Source: Vibrio cidicii
GTDB taxonomy: Bacteria > Pseudomonadota > Gammaproteobacteria > Enterobacterales > Vibrionaceae
NCBI RefSeq assembly: GCF_009763805.1
Contig: NZ_CP046804.1
Coordinates: 744,001 to 808,000 of the forward strand
Length of the DNA stretch: 64,000 nucleotides
Reading direction: 5' to 3'
Part shown: piece by piece, positions 8,044 to 17,922 of the stretch
Layout: every line of letters begins with the position of its first letter
How positions within the stretch are numbered: the stretch's first letter is position 1
Made by a program: the position numbers and the translations under genes
The notes under the pieces: model-generated
Seen by the model: only the letters and a program-made list of their open reading frames with translations
Told to the model about the DNA's origin: nothing
The model's database searches: none

Positions 8044-10407
8044 CTAGAATAGCCCTAGCTGTGGCGCAGCGAGTTGGTCAAAATCCATATCGATAAACGG
8101 CAGAATCGCATTTGCCACTGGTTTCAACTGTTTGTCGATATAGTGCTGATAATCAATGGCACTCGAGCGATAATCTCTTGGCTCTGGGCCATTAACTGTG
8201 ATCAGATACTCAATCAACCCCTTGTTCTGATACTGCAAAGGTCGGCCAAAACGAGTATTCATTTCATCGGCAAGACGTGCTGCCCGAACCTGCGGTGGCA
8301 CATTCTTTTGATATTCATGTAATTTACGTCTTAACCGTTTTTGGTAGACCAAATCGTGGTCAAAATCACCATTTTGTGTTTGTTCTACGGTGTGGCGAAT
8401 ATAGTCAGTGGGATCTTCGCCATGGAATATCATCATATAGAGCTGCTGCTGGAACTTTTGTGCCAGTGGCGTCCAATCTGTACGTGCACTCTCTAGCCCT
8501 TTGAATACAATACTTTCGTTTTTTCCTTCACTGATCAGCCCTGCGTAGCGCTTTTTCGAGCCCGTTTCCGCGCCCCGAATGGTTGGCATGAGAAACTTGC
8601 GATAATGGGTTTCATATTCCAACTCCAAAATCGAAGTGAGGTTGAATTCTTGCTGCAAATGCCGTTTCCACCACAGATTGATGTCGCGCACCAGTGACTG
8701 GCCAATTGCATCCGCTTCTTGTTGGCTATAAGCGCCATTGAGCGAAACAAAAGTAGAATCGGTATCGCCGTAAATCACCTGATAACCTTTTGCCTCAATC
8801 AACTTGCTGGTCTGTTTCATGATCTCGTGACCGCGCATGGTAATGCTAGACGCAAGTCGCGTATCAAAGAAGCGACAACCCGAGGAGCCGAGTACCCCAT
8901 AAAAGGAGTTCATGATGATTTTAATCGCTTGGGAGAACGCTTTCTCATTGTTCTTTTTCGCCACATCGCGAGCGGCCCAAAGTTGTTCGATCAAGTCAGG
9001 CAGAAAATGTTGGCTGCGATGAAACTGCCCCCGCGAAAACCGGGTACGGCTTGATACACCTCTTTACCCATCTCAAGTCGTAAACCTTCGATAAGGCCAA
9101 GAGGATCGATCAAGAAGGAGCGAATAATGGATGGGTATAGACTTTTAAAATCGAGCACCAGTACCGAATCATACAATCCGGGAAGTGAATCCATCACATA
9201 CCCGCCAGGGCTGGCTACCCAATTCTCTGGTTGAAGATTCGGCGCAACATAACCAGCGCGATGCAATCGTGGCAAATACAAATTAGTAAAGGCGGCCACC
9301 GAGCCGCCAACTCGATCCAGCTCTACGCCAGTAAGACGGGAGCGTTTCGATGGCAAACTCAAGCAAGTGAGTGTGGGCAAAAATGCGATTCACCAAAACA
9401 CAGTCTTGTAAGTTGTACTTAGCGAGCGAAGGTTTGTCTTCGCGAAACATGGTGTTAATTTCCGCCATGCGATCGTGGACATTGTGGATGGCTTTGCCTT
9501 CACCAAGCAGTTCTTGGGAGACCGATTCCAAAGACCAAGAACGGAAATGGTAGGTGGCCGTTTTGAGTGTATCGATGCCGTCTAGCACCACCCGACCGGG
9601 AATGGTGATGAAGCTCTGCTGACTTTGCGTTGAAGAGCGAAAAAAGCTGCTTTGATTGCCTCGGCCCAAGGTGAGCTTTAGCTTGTGCCACTCAGCCCGT
9701 TTGTGCAGTAAACGAAAGTCAAAATCAATTACGTTCCAACCGATGATGACATCCGGATCGAACTGTTCAAACCAGTGAATCAGCCGCTCAAGCAACTGCT
9801 TTTCGTCATCGACCCACTCAATGGGCGTGTGTGAATCTTGAGCTTGGCCAATCATGATCACTCGGCTATCCATTGGACTGTCGAGGCCGATAGAGTAGAG
9901 GATGCCTTTTTCCGAACATTCAATGTCCAGCGACACCACCGAAAGTGTCGGCACATAGTCACCTTTACGGCATTTGGCCTGTTTGACGCGAACAAACTTC
10001 TCCTGTGGTTGAGGCTTGCCGACAAACTCCACCGAGCCTTGAATGAAACGCTCCATCAGAAATCGGTCTGCGAGACGAACATCGGCCTCTAACACCAGAA
10101 TATCGTGTTGTTGTAACCAAGCAGCGAGGCTAGTTGACTCTTTGATGGTGGCACAATAGCAGGCCGCCACAGGGCGGTACTCAAAGTTTTTCAGCGGTAG
10201 AGGAGTAAGCTGCGCGTGATGCCCGCCCTCCAGAAGCAAGTTTTCGATACGAGGCAGATCACTTTGCAGCACAAAGAACACCGGTTTTTCACCTTCGATC
10301 AGCAGCTGGTAAGGGCCATGTGGCGTGCTCAGCCACAACTCAAGTTGAGTTGTGGCAAATTTATCGCGAGATTGGCGTGTTAGAACGAACCCAGGTGTGG
10401 TGGTCAA
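8044..10407 (-). CDS. polB: DNA polymerase II, two frameshifts as read
   Basis: Pol II is a family-B repair polymerase with 3'-5' proofreading, SOS-linked in E. coli. Three consecutive frames make one 787-residue protein (E. coli 783). Exonuclease motifs include SLDIECS and NVIDFDFRLL; polymerase motifs include LDFKSLYPSII, KIIMNSFYGVLG and YGDTDS; it ends PQLGLF. The first break is the GTTTC at 9344-9348 (sense ATCGAAACGC): removing one base gives FAIERSRLTG, the expected join. The second is in the C5 run at 9028-9032, where adding one base gives GFRGGQFHRSQHFLPDLIEQ, which aligns with the E. coli protein. Either the strain lacks Pol II or the sequence has errors; the otherwise perfect reading favours errors. 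No CTGT-N8-ACAG LexA box is visible upstream. Confidence 0.92.
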
Positions 10408-10762
10408 AATATCTGCCTGTAGATGCTATTGCTCTGCTGATGTTAGCAAAGTCTACAAAAGGTTCAGAACTTTATCGTCAGATAAGCCGTGATTGATGGA
10501 TATTTGAACATTTACTCTATGATAAACATGATGTAGGTAAAATTACTGAGCATTGGTCACAACTAACAGTCTCCTTTTTAAAACAAAATTGTTAGAGTGG
10601 CTCGCTATATTCGCGTCGGCATTGAATAAGTCCTTGCTAAAGTTTGCGATTAGGCACATATTCTTAGCAGGCATTTCTGAGGAAATGCGGTAGTATAGGC
10701 AAGCGTACTGATATCCACATTTATGTGGGTGCAGAGCCATTAAATAGTGTGGAGATACAAGT
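10408..10762. other. Intergenic region between polB and varA
   Basis: No gene is seen in these 355 bases, which hold the divergent upstream regions of polB and varA. A perfect seven-base-pair hairpin GCATTTC-TGAG-GAAATGC (10671-10688) lies in the varA leader about 75 bases before its start. No convincing promoter could be assigned by eye. Confidence 0.5.
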
Positions 10763-11407
10763 TTGATTAATGTTTTCCTTGTAGATGATCACGAGCTGGT
10801 TCGCACAGGGATACGACGTATTATTGAAGACGTCCGTGGAATGAACGTAGCAGGAGAAGCTGATAGCGGTGAGAATGCAGTAAAATGGTGTCGCACGAAT
10901 CATGCTGATGTCGTTTTGATGGATATGAACATGCCTGGAATTGGCGGCTTGGAAGCAACCAAAAAAATCCTGCGTGTTAATCCGGATGTAAAAATCATCG
11001 TCTTGACTGTTCATACGGAAAATCCGTTTCCAACTAAAGTGATGCAAGCCGGGGCCTCTGGCTATTTAACAAAAGGGGCTGGTCCAGATGAAATGGTCAA
11101 TGCAATCCGCATTGTGAATAGCGGACAGCGTTATATTTCTCCGGAAATCGCACAGCAAATGGCATTGAGCCAGTTTTCGCCAGCCTCTGAAAATCCGTTT
11201 AAAGATTTATCAGAGCGTGAGCTGCAAATCATGATGATGATCACTAAGGGACAAAAAGTCACCGACATCTCTGAGCAGTTGAACCTCAGCCCGAAAACGG
11301 TCAACAGCTATCGCTACCGTTTGTTTAACAAGCTGGATATTAACGGTGACGTTGAATTGACTCACCTTGCCATCCGTCATGGAATGCTGGATACCGAGAC
11401 TCTCTAG
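10763..11407 (+). CDS. varA: Response regulator VarA (UvrY/GacA family)
   Basis: VarA is the response regulator of the VarS/VarA system; in Vibrio it activates the CsrB/C/D small RNAs that titrate CsrA. The 214-residue protein has a receiver domain with D8, D9, phospho-acceptor D54 (VVLMDMNMP) and the conserved lysine in LTKGAG, and a LuxR-type helix-turn-helix near residues 145-205 (LSERELQIM...[21 protein letters not shown]). The start is TTG at 10763: [14 protein letters not shown] aligns exactly with family members, and GGAG lies at 10751-10754. uvrC follows after two bases, the same gene pair as uvrY-uvrC of E. coli. Confidence 0.95.
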   Translation: MINVFLVDDHELVRTGIRRIIEDVRGMNVAGEADSGENAVKWCRTNHADVVLMDMNMPGIGGLEATKKILRVNPDVKIIVLTVHTENPFPTKVMQAGASGYLTKGAGPDEMVNAIRIVNSGQRYISPEIAQQMALSQFSPASENPFKDLSERELQIMMMITKGQKVTDISEQLNLSPKTVNSYRYRLFNKLDINGDVELTHLAIRHGMLDTETL

Positions 11408-11409
11408 TT

Positions 11410-13242
11410 GTGACCCTTCCTTTCGACTCGGTATCTTTCCTTAAGACAGTGACTCATCAGCCCGGCGTTTATCGAATGTATAACGCCGACGCTGTGGTGA
11501 TTTACGTCGGTAAAGCCAAAGATCTTAAAAAACGCCTCTCGAGTTATTTTCGTAAGAAAGTCGACAGTGAGAAAACGCGCGCGTTGGTCAGCAATATTGC
11601 TAAGATCGACGTCACGGTCACGCATACAGAAACAGAAGCGCTGATCCTTGAGCACAACTACATCAAGCAATACTTACCTAAATACAACGTGTTGCTGCGT
11701 GATGACAAGTCCTATCCTTACATCTATGTGAGTGGTCATAAGCATCCTCGAGTCTCTCTGCATCGTGGTGCGAAAAAACGCAAAGGTGAATATTTTGGAC
11801 CGTATCCTGACTCCGGAGCGGTAAGAGAAACGCTGCATCTGTTGCAGAAAATTTTCCCGGTGCGTCAGTGTGAAGATACAGTTTATGCTAACCGTACTCG
11901 ACCATGTTTGATGTATCAGATCGGCCGCTGTGCAGGGCCTTGCGTGAGCAGTGTGATTTCCGATCAAGAGTACGCTGAGCTGGTGAATTATCTTCGCCTG
12001 TTTTTGCAAGGCAAAGACAATCAAGTACTTGAACTGCTGGTTAGCAAGATGGAAGACGCCAGTGTGGCACTGCGTTTCGAAGATGCTGCTCGTTTTCGTG
12101 ACCAGATCCAAGCGATTCGCCGAGTGCAAGAGCAGCAATATGTCTCTGAAGACAGTATGGATGATATGGATGTACTGGGTTTTGCGCAAGAAAACGGCAT
12201 TGCTTGTATCCATATTTTGATGATTCGGCAGGGTAAAGTGCTGGGAAGTCGCAGCCATTTCCCGAAAATTCCACAAAACACCACAGCGCAAGAGGTATTT
12301 GATAGCTTCTTAAGCCAGTATTACCTTAGCCACAATGAAGCGAGAACCGTTCCGACGCGCATTATTCTCAATAAGGATCTGGCGATGGATGTGTCGGCTA
12401 TTCAGGAAGCGCTCAGTCAGGTGGCCGGGCGTAAAGTTGCTTTTCATGCCAATCCAACTGGGGCGCGTAACCGCTATCTTAAACTGGCGAATACCAATGC
12501 GTTGACTGCTATTACCACACAAATCAATCACAAGATGACCATCAACCAACGTTTCAAAGCATTGCGCGAAGTGTTGGGTAAGGAAAGCATTCAACGAATG
12601 GAGTGTTTTGATATTTCACACACCATGGGTGAAAGCACCATTGCTTCGTGCGTAGTATTCAACACCGATGGACCCGTTAAGCAAGAGTACCGCCGTTATA
12701 ATATTAGCGGGATCACCGGTGGCGATGACTATGCCGCGATGGGGCAGGCTTTAGAACGGCGTTATTCGAAGCAACTCGACGTGGAAAAAATCCCTGATGT
12801 GATCTTTATCGACGGTGGTAAGGGACAGCTAAATCGTGCGCGTGAGATCATTGAACAGTATTGGGGCGATTGGCCCAAACGACCAGAAATGATAGGAATA
12901 GCCAAAGGCGTGACGCGCAAGCCGGGTTTAGAGACCTTAATTACCGTGTCAGGTGAGGAGTTTAACTTGCCAAGTGACGCGCCAGCTTTGCATTTGATTC
13001 AGCATATTCGTGATGAAAGTCATAATCACGCGATTGCAGGCCATAGAGCTAAGCGAGGAAAGACGCGTAAAACCAGTGCTCTAGAGGGTATTGAAGGAGT
13101 TGGACCGAAACGACGCCAAGCACTGCTGAAGTATATGGGCGGTTTACAAGAGCTTAGACGAGCCACTGTTGAAGAAATCGCCAAAGTTCCGGGGATTAGC
13201 CATTCTTTAGCAGAAATTATCTATCAAGCATTGAAACAATAG
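11410..13242 (+). CDS. uvrC: Excinuclease ABC subunit C
   Basis: UvrC makes both incisions around a lesion in nucleotide excision repair after loading by UvrB. The 610-residue length equals that of E. coli. In order: GIY-YIG nuclease (residues about 17-95, GVYRMY...[10 protein letters not shown]), a cysteine cluster region ([13 protein letters not shown]), UVR motif for UvrB contact (about 205-240), RNase H-like endonuclease domain ([20 protein letters not shown]) and a C-terminal double helix-hairpin-helix (about 555-605). GTG at 11410 is chosen; it begins two bases after the varA stop, implying co-transcription with varA. A TTG one codon-width upstream is a possible alternative. Confidence 0.96.
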   Translation: MTLPFDSVSFLKTVTHQPGVYRMYNADAVVIYVGKAKDLKKRLSSYFRKKVDSEKTRALVSNIAKIDVTVTHTETEALILEHNYIKQYLPKYNVLLRDDKSYPYIYVSGHKHPRVSLHRGAKKRKGEYFGPYPDSGAVRETLHLLQKIFPVRQCEDTVYANRTRPCLMYQIGRCAGPCVSSVISDQEYAELVNYLRLFLQGKDNQVLELLVSKMEDASVALRFEDAARFRDQIQAIRRVQEQQYVSEDSMDDMDVLGFAQENGIACIHILMIRQGKVLGSRSHFPKIPQNTTAQEVFDSFLSQYYLSHNEARTVPTRIILNKDLAMDVSAIQEALSQVAGRKVAFHANPTGARNRYLKLANTNALTAITTQINHKMTINQRFKALREVLGKESIQRMECFDISHTMGESTIASCVVFNTDGPVKQEYRRYNISGITGGDDYAAMGQALERRYSKQLDVEKIPDVIFIDGGKGQLNRAREIIEQYWGDWPKRPEMIGIAKGVTRKPGLETLITVSGEEFNLPSDAPALHLIQHIRDESHNHAIAGHRAKRGKTRKTSALEGIEGVGPKRRQALLKYMGGLQELRRATVEEIAKVPGISHSLAEIIYQALKQ

Positions 13243-13288
13243 TGAAAATCCAGCACCATTAACGCGCAAAGTGTAAGAGAATAATAAT

Positions 13289-13846
13289 ATGCGTCTAAAT
13301 ATCCCTAACCTCCTGTCATTAATGAGATTATTTCTCATTCCGGTGTTCGTGGTTGTATTCTATCTTCCTTATTCATGGGCACCGTTTGCGGCAGCGATGG
13401 TCTTTTGGGTGGCGGGCTTTACCGATTGGCTCGATGGCATGCTGGCGAGAAAATTGGGCCAAACGTCTCGATTCGGCGCATTTATCGATCCGGTCGCAGA
13501 CAAAGTCTTAGTCGCGACAGCGCTTATCCTGATCACCGAGCATTACCACACGATTTGGGTGACGATTCCGGCAGTCACGATGATTGCGCGAGAAATTATT
13601 ATTTCTGCCTTACGTGAGTGGATGGCGGAGATTGGTAAGAGGGCAAGTGTTGCCGTTTCTTGGATTGGCAAAGTGAAAACACTGTCACAGATGTTTGCTT
13701 TGTGGGTGTTGATTTGGCGCTATGATGACTGGATGATTTGGCTCGGTTATGCAGCGCTCTATATTGCGACATTCTTAACTTACTGGTCGATGGTGCAATA
13801 CCTGATGGCGGCCAAAGATGACTTACTGAGTGAAGAGAATCACTGA
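13289..13846 (+). CDS. pgsA: CDP-diacylglycerol-glycerol-3-phosphate 3-phosphatidyltransferase
   Basis: PgsA makes phosphatidylglycerol phosphate from CDP-diacylglycerol and glycerol-3-phosphate in the inner membrane, the committed step to phosphatidylglycerol and cardiolipin. The 185-residue protein has several membrane helices and the CDP-alcohol phosphotransferase signature D49-G50-x2-A53-R54-x8-G63-x3-D67-x3-D71, complete in the sequence. It follows uvrC by 46 bases and precedes the tRNA cluster, the same order as uvrC-pgsA-glyW-cysT-leuZ in E. coli. Confidence 0.96.
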   Translation: MRLNIPNLLSLMRLFLIPVFVVVFYLPYSWAPFAAAMVFWVAGFTDWLDGMLARKLGQTSRFGAFIDPVADKVLVATALILITEHYHTIWVTIPAVTMIAREIIISALREWMAEIGKRASVAVSWIGKVKTLSQMFALWVLIWRYDDWMIWLGYAALYIATFLTYWSMVQYLMAAKDDLLSEENH

Positions 13847-13854
13847 ATTTAAGA

Positions 13855-13877
13855 AAGCGGGCGAAAGCCCGTTTTTT
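13855..13877 (+). terminator. Terminator after pgsA
   Basis: Stem CGGGC-GAAA-GCCCG (13858-13871) with a GNRA-type tetraloop and a run of T, nine bases after the pgsA stop. It separates pgsA from the tRNA unit. Confidence 0.9.
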
Positions 13878-14026
13878 ATGTTTGAAAATAGCCATTCTGG
13901 CCCGCTTAAAGCACATTTGTGGTGAAGTCAAAAGCTCCTTTTTAAAGACTAACTGCCTTTAAAATAAGCAATTCGCTGTGTTTCGCACACTTTCTGCTCA
14001 AACGATTCAAAAAAATAAAAATAGTG

Positions 14027-14054
14027 TTGACTCAGTGAGATGATTGCGTAGAAT
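14027..14054 (+). promoter_or_regulatory. Promoter of the tRNA cluster
   Basis: TTGACT (14027-14032) and TAGAAT (14049-14054) are separated by 16 bases. An A/T-rich UP-like tract (14011-14022) lies upstream and a GC-rich discriminator (GCATCCCG) downstream, the usual form of growth-rate-regulated stable RNA promoters. Confidence 0.85.
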
Positions 14055-14095
14055 GCATCCCGTACCCGAGAGAGAGTTATCTCTTAAGGTTTGAA

Positions 14096-14169
14096 GGCGC
14101 GTTGGCAGAGTGGCTATGCAGCGGATTGCAAATCCGTGGACCTCGGTTCGACTCCGGGACGCGCCTCCA
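14096..14169 (+). tRNA. tRNA-Cys (GCA)
   Basis: A 74-base cloverleaf: acceptor GGCGCGT pairs with ACGCGCC, anticodon loop TT-GCA-AA, T-arm GGTTCGACTCC and encoded CCA. First gene of the cluster. Confidence 0.97.
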
Positions 14170-14172
14170 TTT

Positions 14173-14248
14173 GCGACACTAGCTCAGTTGGTAGAGCGCA
14201 ACCTTGCCAAGGTTGAGGTCACGAGTTCGAACCTCGTGTGTCGCTCCA
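14173..14248 (+). tRNA. tRNA-Gly (GCC), copy 1
   Basis: A 76-base cloverleaf: acceptor GCGACAC/GTGTCGC, anticodon GCC in CTT-GCC-AAG, T-arm GTTCGAACCTC and encoded CCA. It is identical to the second copy at 14411-14486. Confidence 0.97.
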
Positions 14249-14309
14249 AATTAAAAGATACGGCGAAAGCGGTATTTATAGATGGTGTCTCCATCGCAAA
14301 GATTTGCGT

Positions 14310-14396
14310 GCCCTGGTGGTGAAATCGGTAGACACAAGGGATTTAAAATCCCTCGACTTTCGAGTCGTGCCGGTTCAAGTCCGGCCCGGGGCACCA
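14310..14396 (+). tRNA. tRNA-Leu (TAA)
   Basis: An 87-base class II tRNA with acceptor GCCCTGG/CCGGGGC, anticodon TAA (reads UUA/UUG), a long variable arm (CGACTTTCGAGTCG) and encoded CCA. It corresponds to leuZ of E. coli in the same cluster position. Confidence 0.97.
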
Positions 14397-14410
14397 TTAA
14401 AAGACAATAT

Positions 14411-14486
14411 GCGACACTAGCTCAGTTGGTAGAGCGCAACCTTGCCAAGGTTGAGGTCACGAGTTCGAACCTCGTGTGTCGCTCCA
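14411..14486 (+). tRNA. tRNA-Gly (GCC), copy 2
   Basis: Identical over all 76 bases to the copy at 14173-14248, with the tRNA-Leu between the two. The flanking bases differ, so only the tRNA itself is duplicated. Confidence 0.97.
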
Positions 14487-14492
14487 AACATT

Positions 14493-14520
14493 AAACCCAG
14501 CAGAAATGCTGGGTTTTTTA
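14493..14520 (+). terminator. Terminator of the tRNA cluster
   Basis: A ten-base-pair stem AAACCCAGCA/TGCTGGGTTT with loop GAAA (14493-14516) continues into T6, seven bases after the last tRNA. Confidence 0.93.
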
Positions 14521-14597
14521 TTTGTCTGTTTTCTGCGATTTATCTCTTCTGAAACATTAATTTGTCGAAGGAAGCGGAAATTTGTTGGTAAAAAGGA

Positions 14598-15026
14598 TTG
14601 CCTGTTGCTTTCTAGTTATGATAAATTCGCGCGCAATCTCGGGCAGTAGTCCTGGGGGATACGCGTAGTGACCATTCAGGCTGATTGGGAAACTACGTAG
14701 GGTAGGTATCGGCAGAGCCTTTTGTCGATAGACGGGATACTAATGTTGCTTAAGCAGCGGCATGTAAATGGGAAACCCAACGTTGAACTTTTTTAATAAT
14801 CTCACATTAATCAGCTTCATACTTCCTAAATGCCCTGTATTGCAAAACAGAAGCATTACCGAGCCTTGATTTTTAACACCGACATCTACCATTCGTCGTA
14901 ATGGTCGCTATTCCGTAACCGTCTTTTTAGACCCAATCGGAAGGCTTGGTCATGTCCCAATCTCGTACTAAAAAGCTACACAGTGCGCAGGGGGCGAGAA
15001 TCATTTTTTGTTTCAAGGGAAAATGT
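14598..15026 (+). ncRNA. Candidate structured leader or small RNA upstream of the norspermidine operon
   Basis: These ~430 bases hold no convincing gene. A promoter-like pair, TTGCCT (14598-14603) and GATAAA about 16 bases on, is followed by a GC-rich start region as in stable RNA promoters. Downstream are several potential stems: CCA.TCAG/CTGA.TGG (about 14671-14688) inside GCGTAGT/ACTACGT (about 14662-14698), and an eight-base-pair stem with wobble pairs at 14742-14762. Four GGGA motifs occur (near 14656, 14687, 14734, 14770). A T6 run at about 14788 could end a ~160-base RNA. I recognise no Rfam family. It may be an independent RNA or a 5' leader controlling the downstream aminotransferase/decarboxylase gene. 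Confidence 0.45.
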
Positions 15027-17907
15027 ATGAGCACCGCCTTTGAAGTCGATACTAACGCTATCGCTACAATTTTTTCTTCCCAAGTTCCTGTTGTTGAGGG
15101 AACTTACGATTTAACTCCGGATCAAGTCCTGCTTGATCAAGCTGCACACGAGTCTGAAGTGCGTTCATACCCTCGTCGTATCCCAATTGCGATTAAGCAA
15201 GCGTTTCGGCTGTTTAGTTGAGGATACGCGTGGTCAGATCTTTCTTGACTGTCTGGCGGGTGCGGGTACTTTGGCGCTGGGTTACAACCATCCAGAAATT
15301 AATCAAGCGCTAAAAGAGCAGTTGGACTCGGGTCTGCCATATCAAACGTTGGATATCGCGACTACGGCGAAAACCAACTTTATCAAAACAGTGAAAGGTT
15401 TCTTGCCACAAGAGCTGGGTGATAACTGTGTCATTCAATTTTGTGGCCCGTCGGGCGCGGATGCGGTCGAAGCGGCTATCAAACTGGCGAAGCAGACGAC
15501 AGGTCGCAACACCATGTTTGCTTTCCGTGGTGCATACCACGGCATGACCAACGGCACCATGGGTATGATGGGTAACCTGAATACCAAAGCCCGCCGTACT
15601 GGCTTGATGTCTGATGTTCACTTTATGCCGTTCCCTTACAGCCTGCGCTGCCCGTTTGGTCTGGGTGGTGATGAGGGCGCGAAAGCAAGCATCCGTTATA
15701 TTGAGCGTCTTCTTAATGATGATGAAGCGGGCATCATGAAGCCTGCAGCCATCATCGTTGAGCCAGTTCAAGGCGAAGGCGGTGTGATCCCTGCGCCTGC
15801 ATTTTGGCTGCGCGAACTGCGTCGTCTCTGTGATGAATACGGCATGCTATTGATTTTCGATGAAATTCAATGCGGTGTCGGCAAGTCTGGCTACAATTTT
15901 GCGTTTGAAGAAGCGGGCATTGTGCCAGATGTATTGTGTCTTTCTAAAGCCATTGGCGGCGGTCTGCCGATGTCTTTGCTGGTTATTAACAAGCAGCACG
16001 ATACCTGGCGTCCTGGCGAGCACACGGGCACCTTCCGTGGTAACCAGCTTGCGATGGTTTCTGGCGCGAAAGCACTGGAAATCATTACTCGTGATAATCT
16101 GGTTGAACATGCCAACGTGGCGGGTCAATACCTGCGTCATGGCCTAGAGAAAATCCAACAACGTGTGAACTGTATCGCTGAAGTTCGCGGTAAAGGCTTG
16201 ATGCTGGGTGTGGAAATTCGTAAGCCAGGCAGTGAACTCAACAAATTTGGTGAGCCTGTTTCGGATGGCAAACTGACGTTGGCGATTCAGCGTGCGGCGC
16301 TGGAGCGCGGCCTGATGGTTGAGAAAGGCGGTCGTGACGGTTCTGTGATTCGTTTCCTTCCACCGTTGATCATCTCTTTCGAGCAGATCGATTTTGCTCT
16401 GCGCGTGCTGGAAGAAGCGATTCTTGCTGCGGGCGGTGAACGTGTTGAAGCAGAGCAGAACCCAGAGTGGAAAAAACACTTTATCCATACTGGTGTCAAT
16501 GGCAGTAAAGAGTTCGCCTCTGTGATGAATCACACCACAGCAGCAATGAAGTCGGTGTTTGAACAAGTCAGCGCCCCTTACTCAGGAATGGATCCGAAAG
16601 TACTTGAGCAAGCGATCTATGCCGTTGATCTAGACAACAAAAACGCGTCATTGAAAGCGGTGATTGACGAAACGGCGGAGCTGGTGGCGAAAAACTCGAT
16701 TTTCACTCAGCATCCAGACTGTATCGCACACTTACATACGCCTCCTCTGATGCCTGCGGTGGCTGCCGAGAGCATGATTGCAGCACTAAACCAATCCATG
16801 GACTCTTGGGATCAATCTTCTTCGGCAACGTATGTTGAGCAGAAAGTGATTGATTGGCTATGTGACAAATATGAACTAGGCGATAAAGCTGACGGCATCT
16901 TTACCAGCGGCGGTACGCAAAGTAACCAAATGGGTCTGATGTTGGCGCGCGATTGGATTGCTAACAAGCTGAGCAACCACTCCATCCAAAAGCTTGGCTT
17001 ACCTGAGTATGCCGATAAGCTGCGTATCGTTTGTTCGAAGAAATCGCACTTCACAGTACAAAAATCCGCTTCTTGGATGGGCCTAGGTGAAAAAGCAGTC
17101 CTGACCGTTGATGCACATCCAAACGGCACTATGGATGTCAGCAAGCTAGCAGAGGCCGTTGAGCAAGCCAAAGCAGAAGGATTGATCCCATTTGCGGTGG
17201 TTGGCACGGCAGGTACCACCGACCACGGTGCTATTGACGATCTTAACGCAATTGCTGACGTAGCAGAGCTGCACGACATGTGGATGCATGTCGATGGCGC
17301 TTACGGTGGTGCGCTGATCCTCAGCAGCCAGAAACCACGTCTAAAAGGTGTGGAGCGCGCACAATCTGTGAGCGTGGATTTCCACAAATTGTTCTATCAA
17401 ACAATCAGTTGTGGTGCGTTGTTGGTGAGTGATAAGCAAAACTTCACTTTCTTGCTTCATCACGCTGACTACCTAAACCGCGAACATGATGAGTTGCCAA
17501 ACTTGGTTGACAAATCTGTGGCAACAACAAAACGCTTTGATGCATTGAAAGTCTTTATGACTATGCAGAGCGTCGGTCCGAAAGCACTGGGTGCAATGTA
17601 CGACCACATTCTGGCTCAGACACTGGAAGTGGCTGATCTGGTTCGTCACCATGAAGGCTTTGAGCTACTGGCAGAACCTTCGCTGTCCACCGTTCTATTC
17701 CGTGCAACTAACGGAACGGATCTGGATGAACTGAATAAAACGCTAAGACTGGAAGCACTGACTCGTGGTGTAGCGGTCCTGGGTGAAACGATTGTAGATG
17801 GTAAGACTGCTCTGAAGTTTACGATTCTTAACCCATGTCTGAAGATTTCAGATTTTGAAGCTTTACTATCTAAAATCAACACTCTAGCGGAAGAGCTAGC
17901 GCAATAA
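15027..17907 (+). CDS. Fused L-2,4-diaminobutyrate:2-oxoglutarate aminotransferase / diaminobutyrate decarboxylase, frameshifted as read
   Basis: The bifunctional enzyme makes diaminobutyrate from aspartate semialdehyde (N-terminal class III aminotransferase) and decarboxylates it to 1,3-diaminopropane (C-terminal group II PLP decarboxylase), feeding norspermidine synthesis. Start ATG 15027 has AAGGGA upstream. As read, the frame breaks after 60 residues at the GTTTC of 15203-15207; removing one base gives KQAFGCLVEDTRG and a 959-residue protein. Aminotransferase motifs: FCGPSGADAVEAA, FDEIQCGVGK, LSKAIGGG (PLP lysine). Decarboxylase motifs: TSGGTQSN, VGTAGTTDHGA, MHVDGAYGGA and SVDFHKLFY (PLP lysine). 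The next gene follows after 15 bases, and nspC completes the pathway. An in-frame TTG/ATG extension at 14946 exists but is unlikely. Confidence 0.94.
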
Positions 17908-17922
17908 AGGTAACGGAAAACA

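Noticed and set aside
10408..10470. LexA box upstream of polB
   Set aside because: E. coli polB is SOS-controlled, so I looked for CTGT-N8-ACAG; only a half-site CTGT near 10420 is present.
11674..12291. Long minus-strand open frame opposite uvrC
   Set aside because: It lies wholly inside the well-conserved uvrC gene, has no ribosome site and resembles no family.
14110..14494. Short plus-strand frames across the tRNA cluster
   Set aside because: They translate tRNA genes and share the repeated tRNA-Gly sequence; not protein coding.
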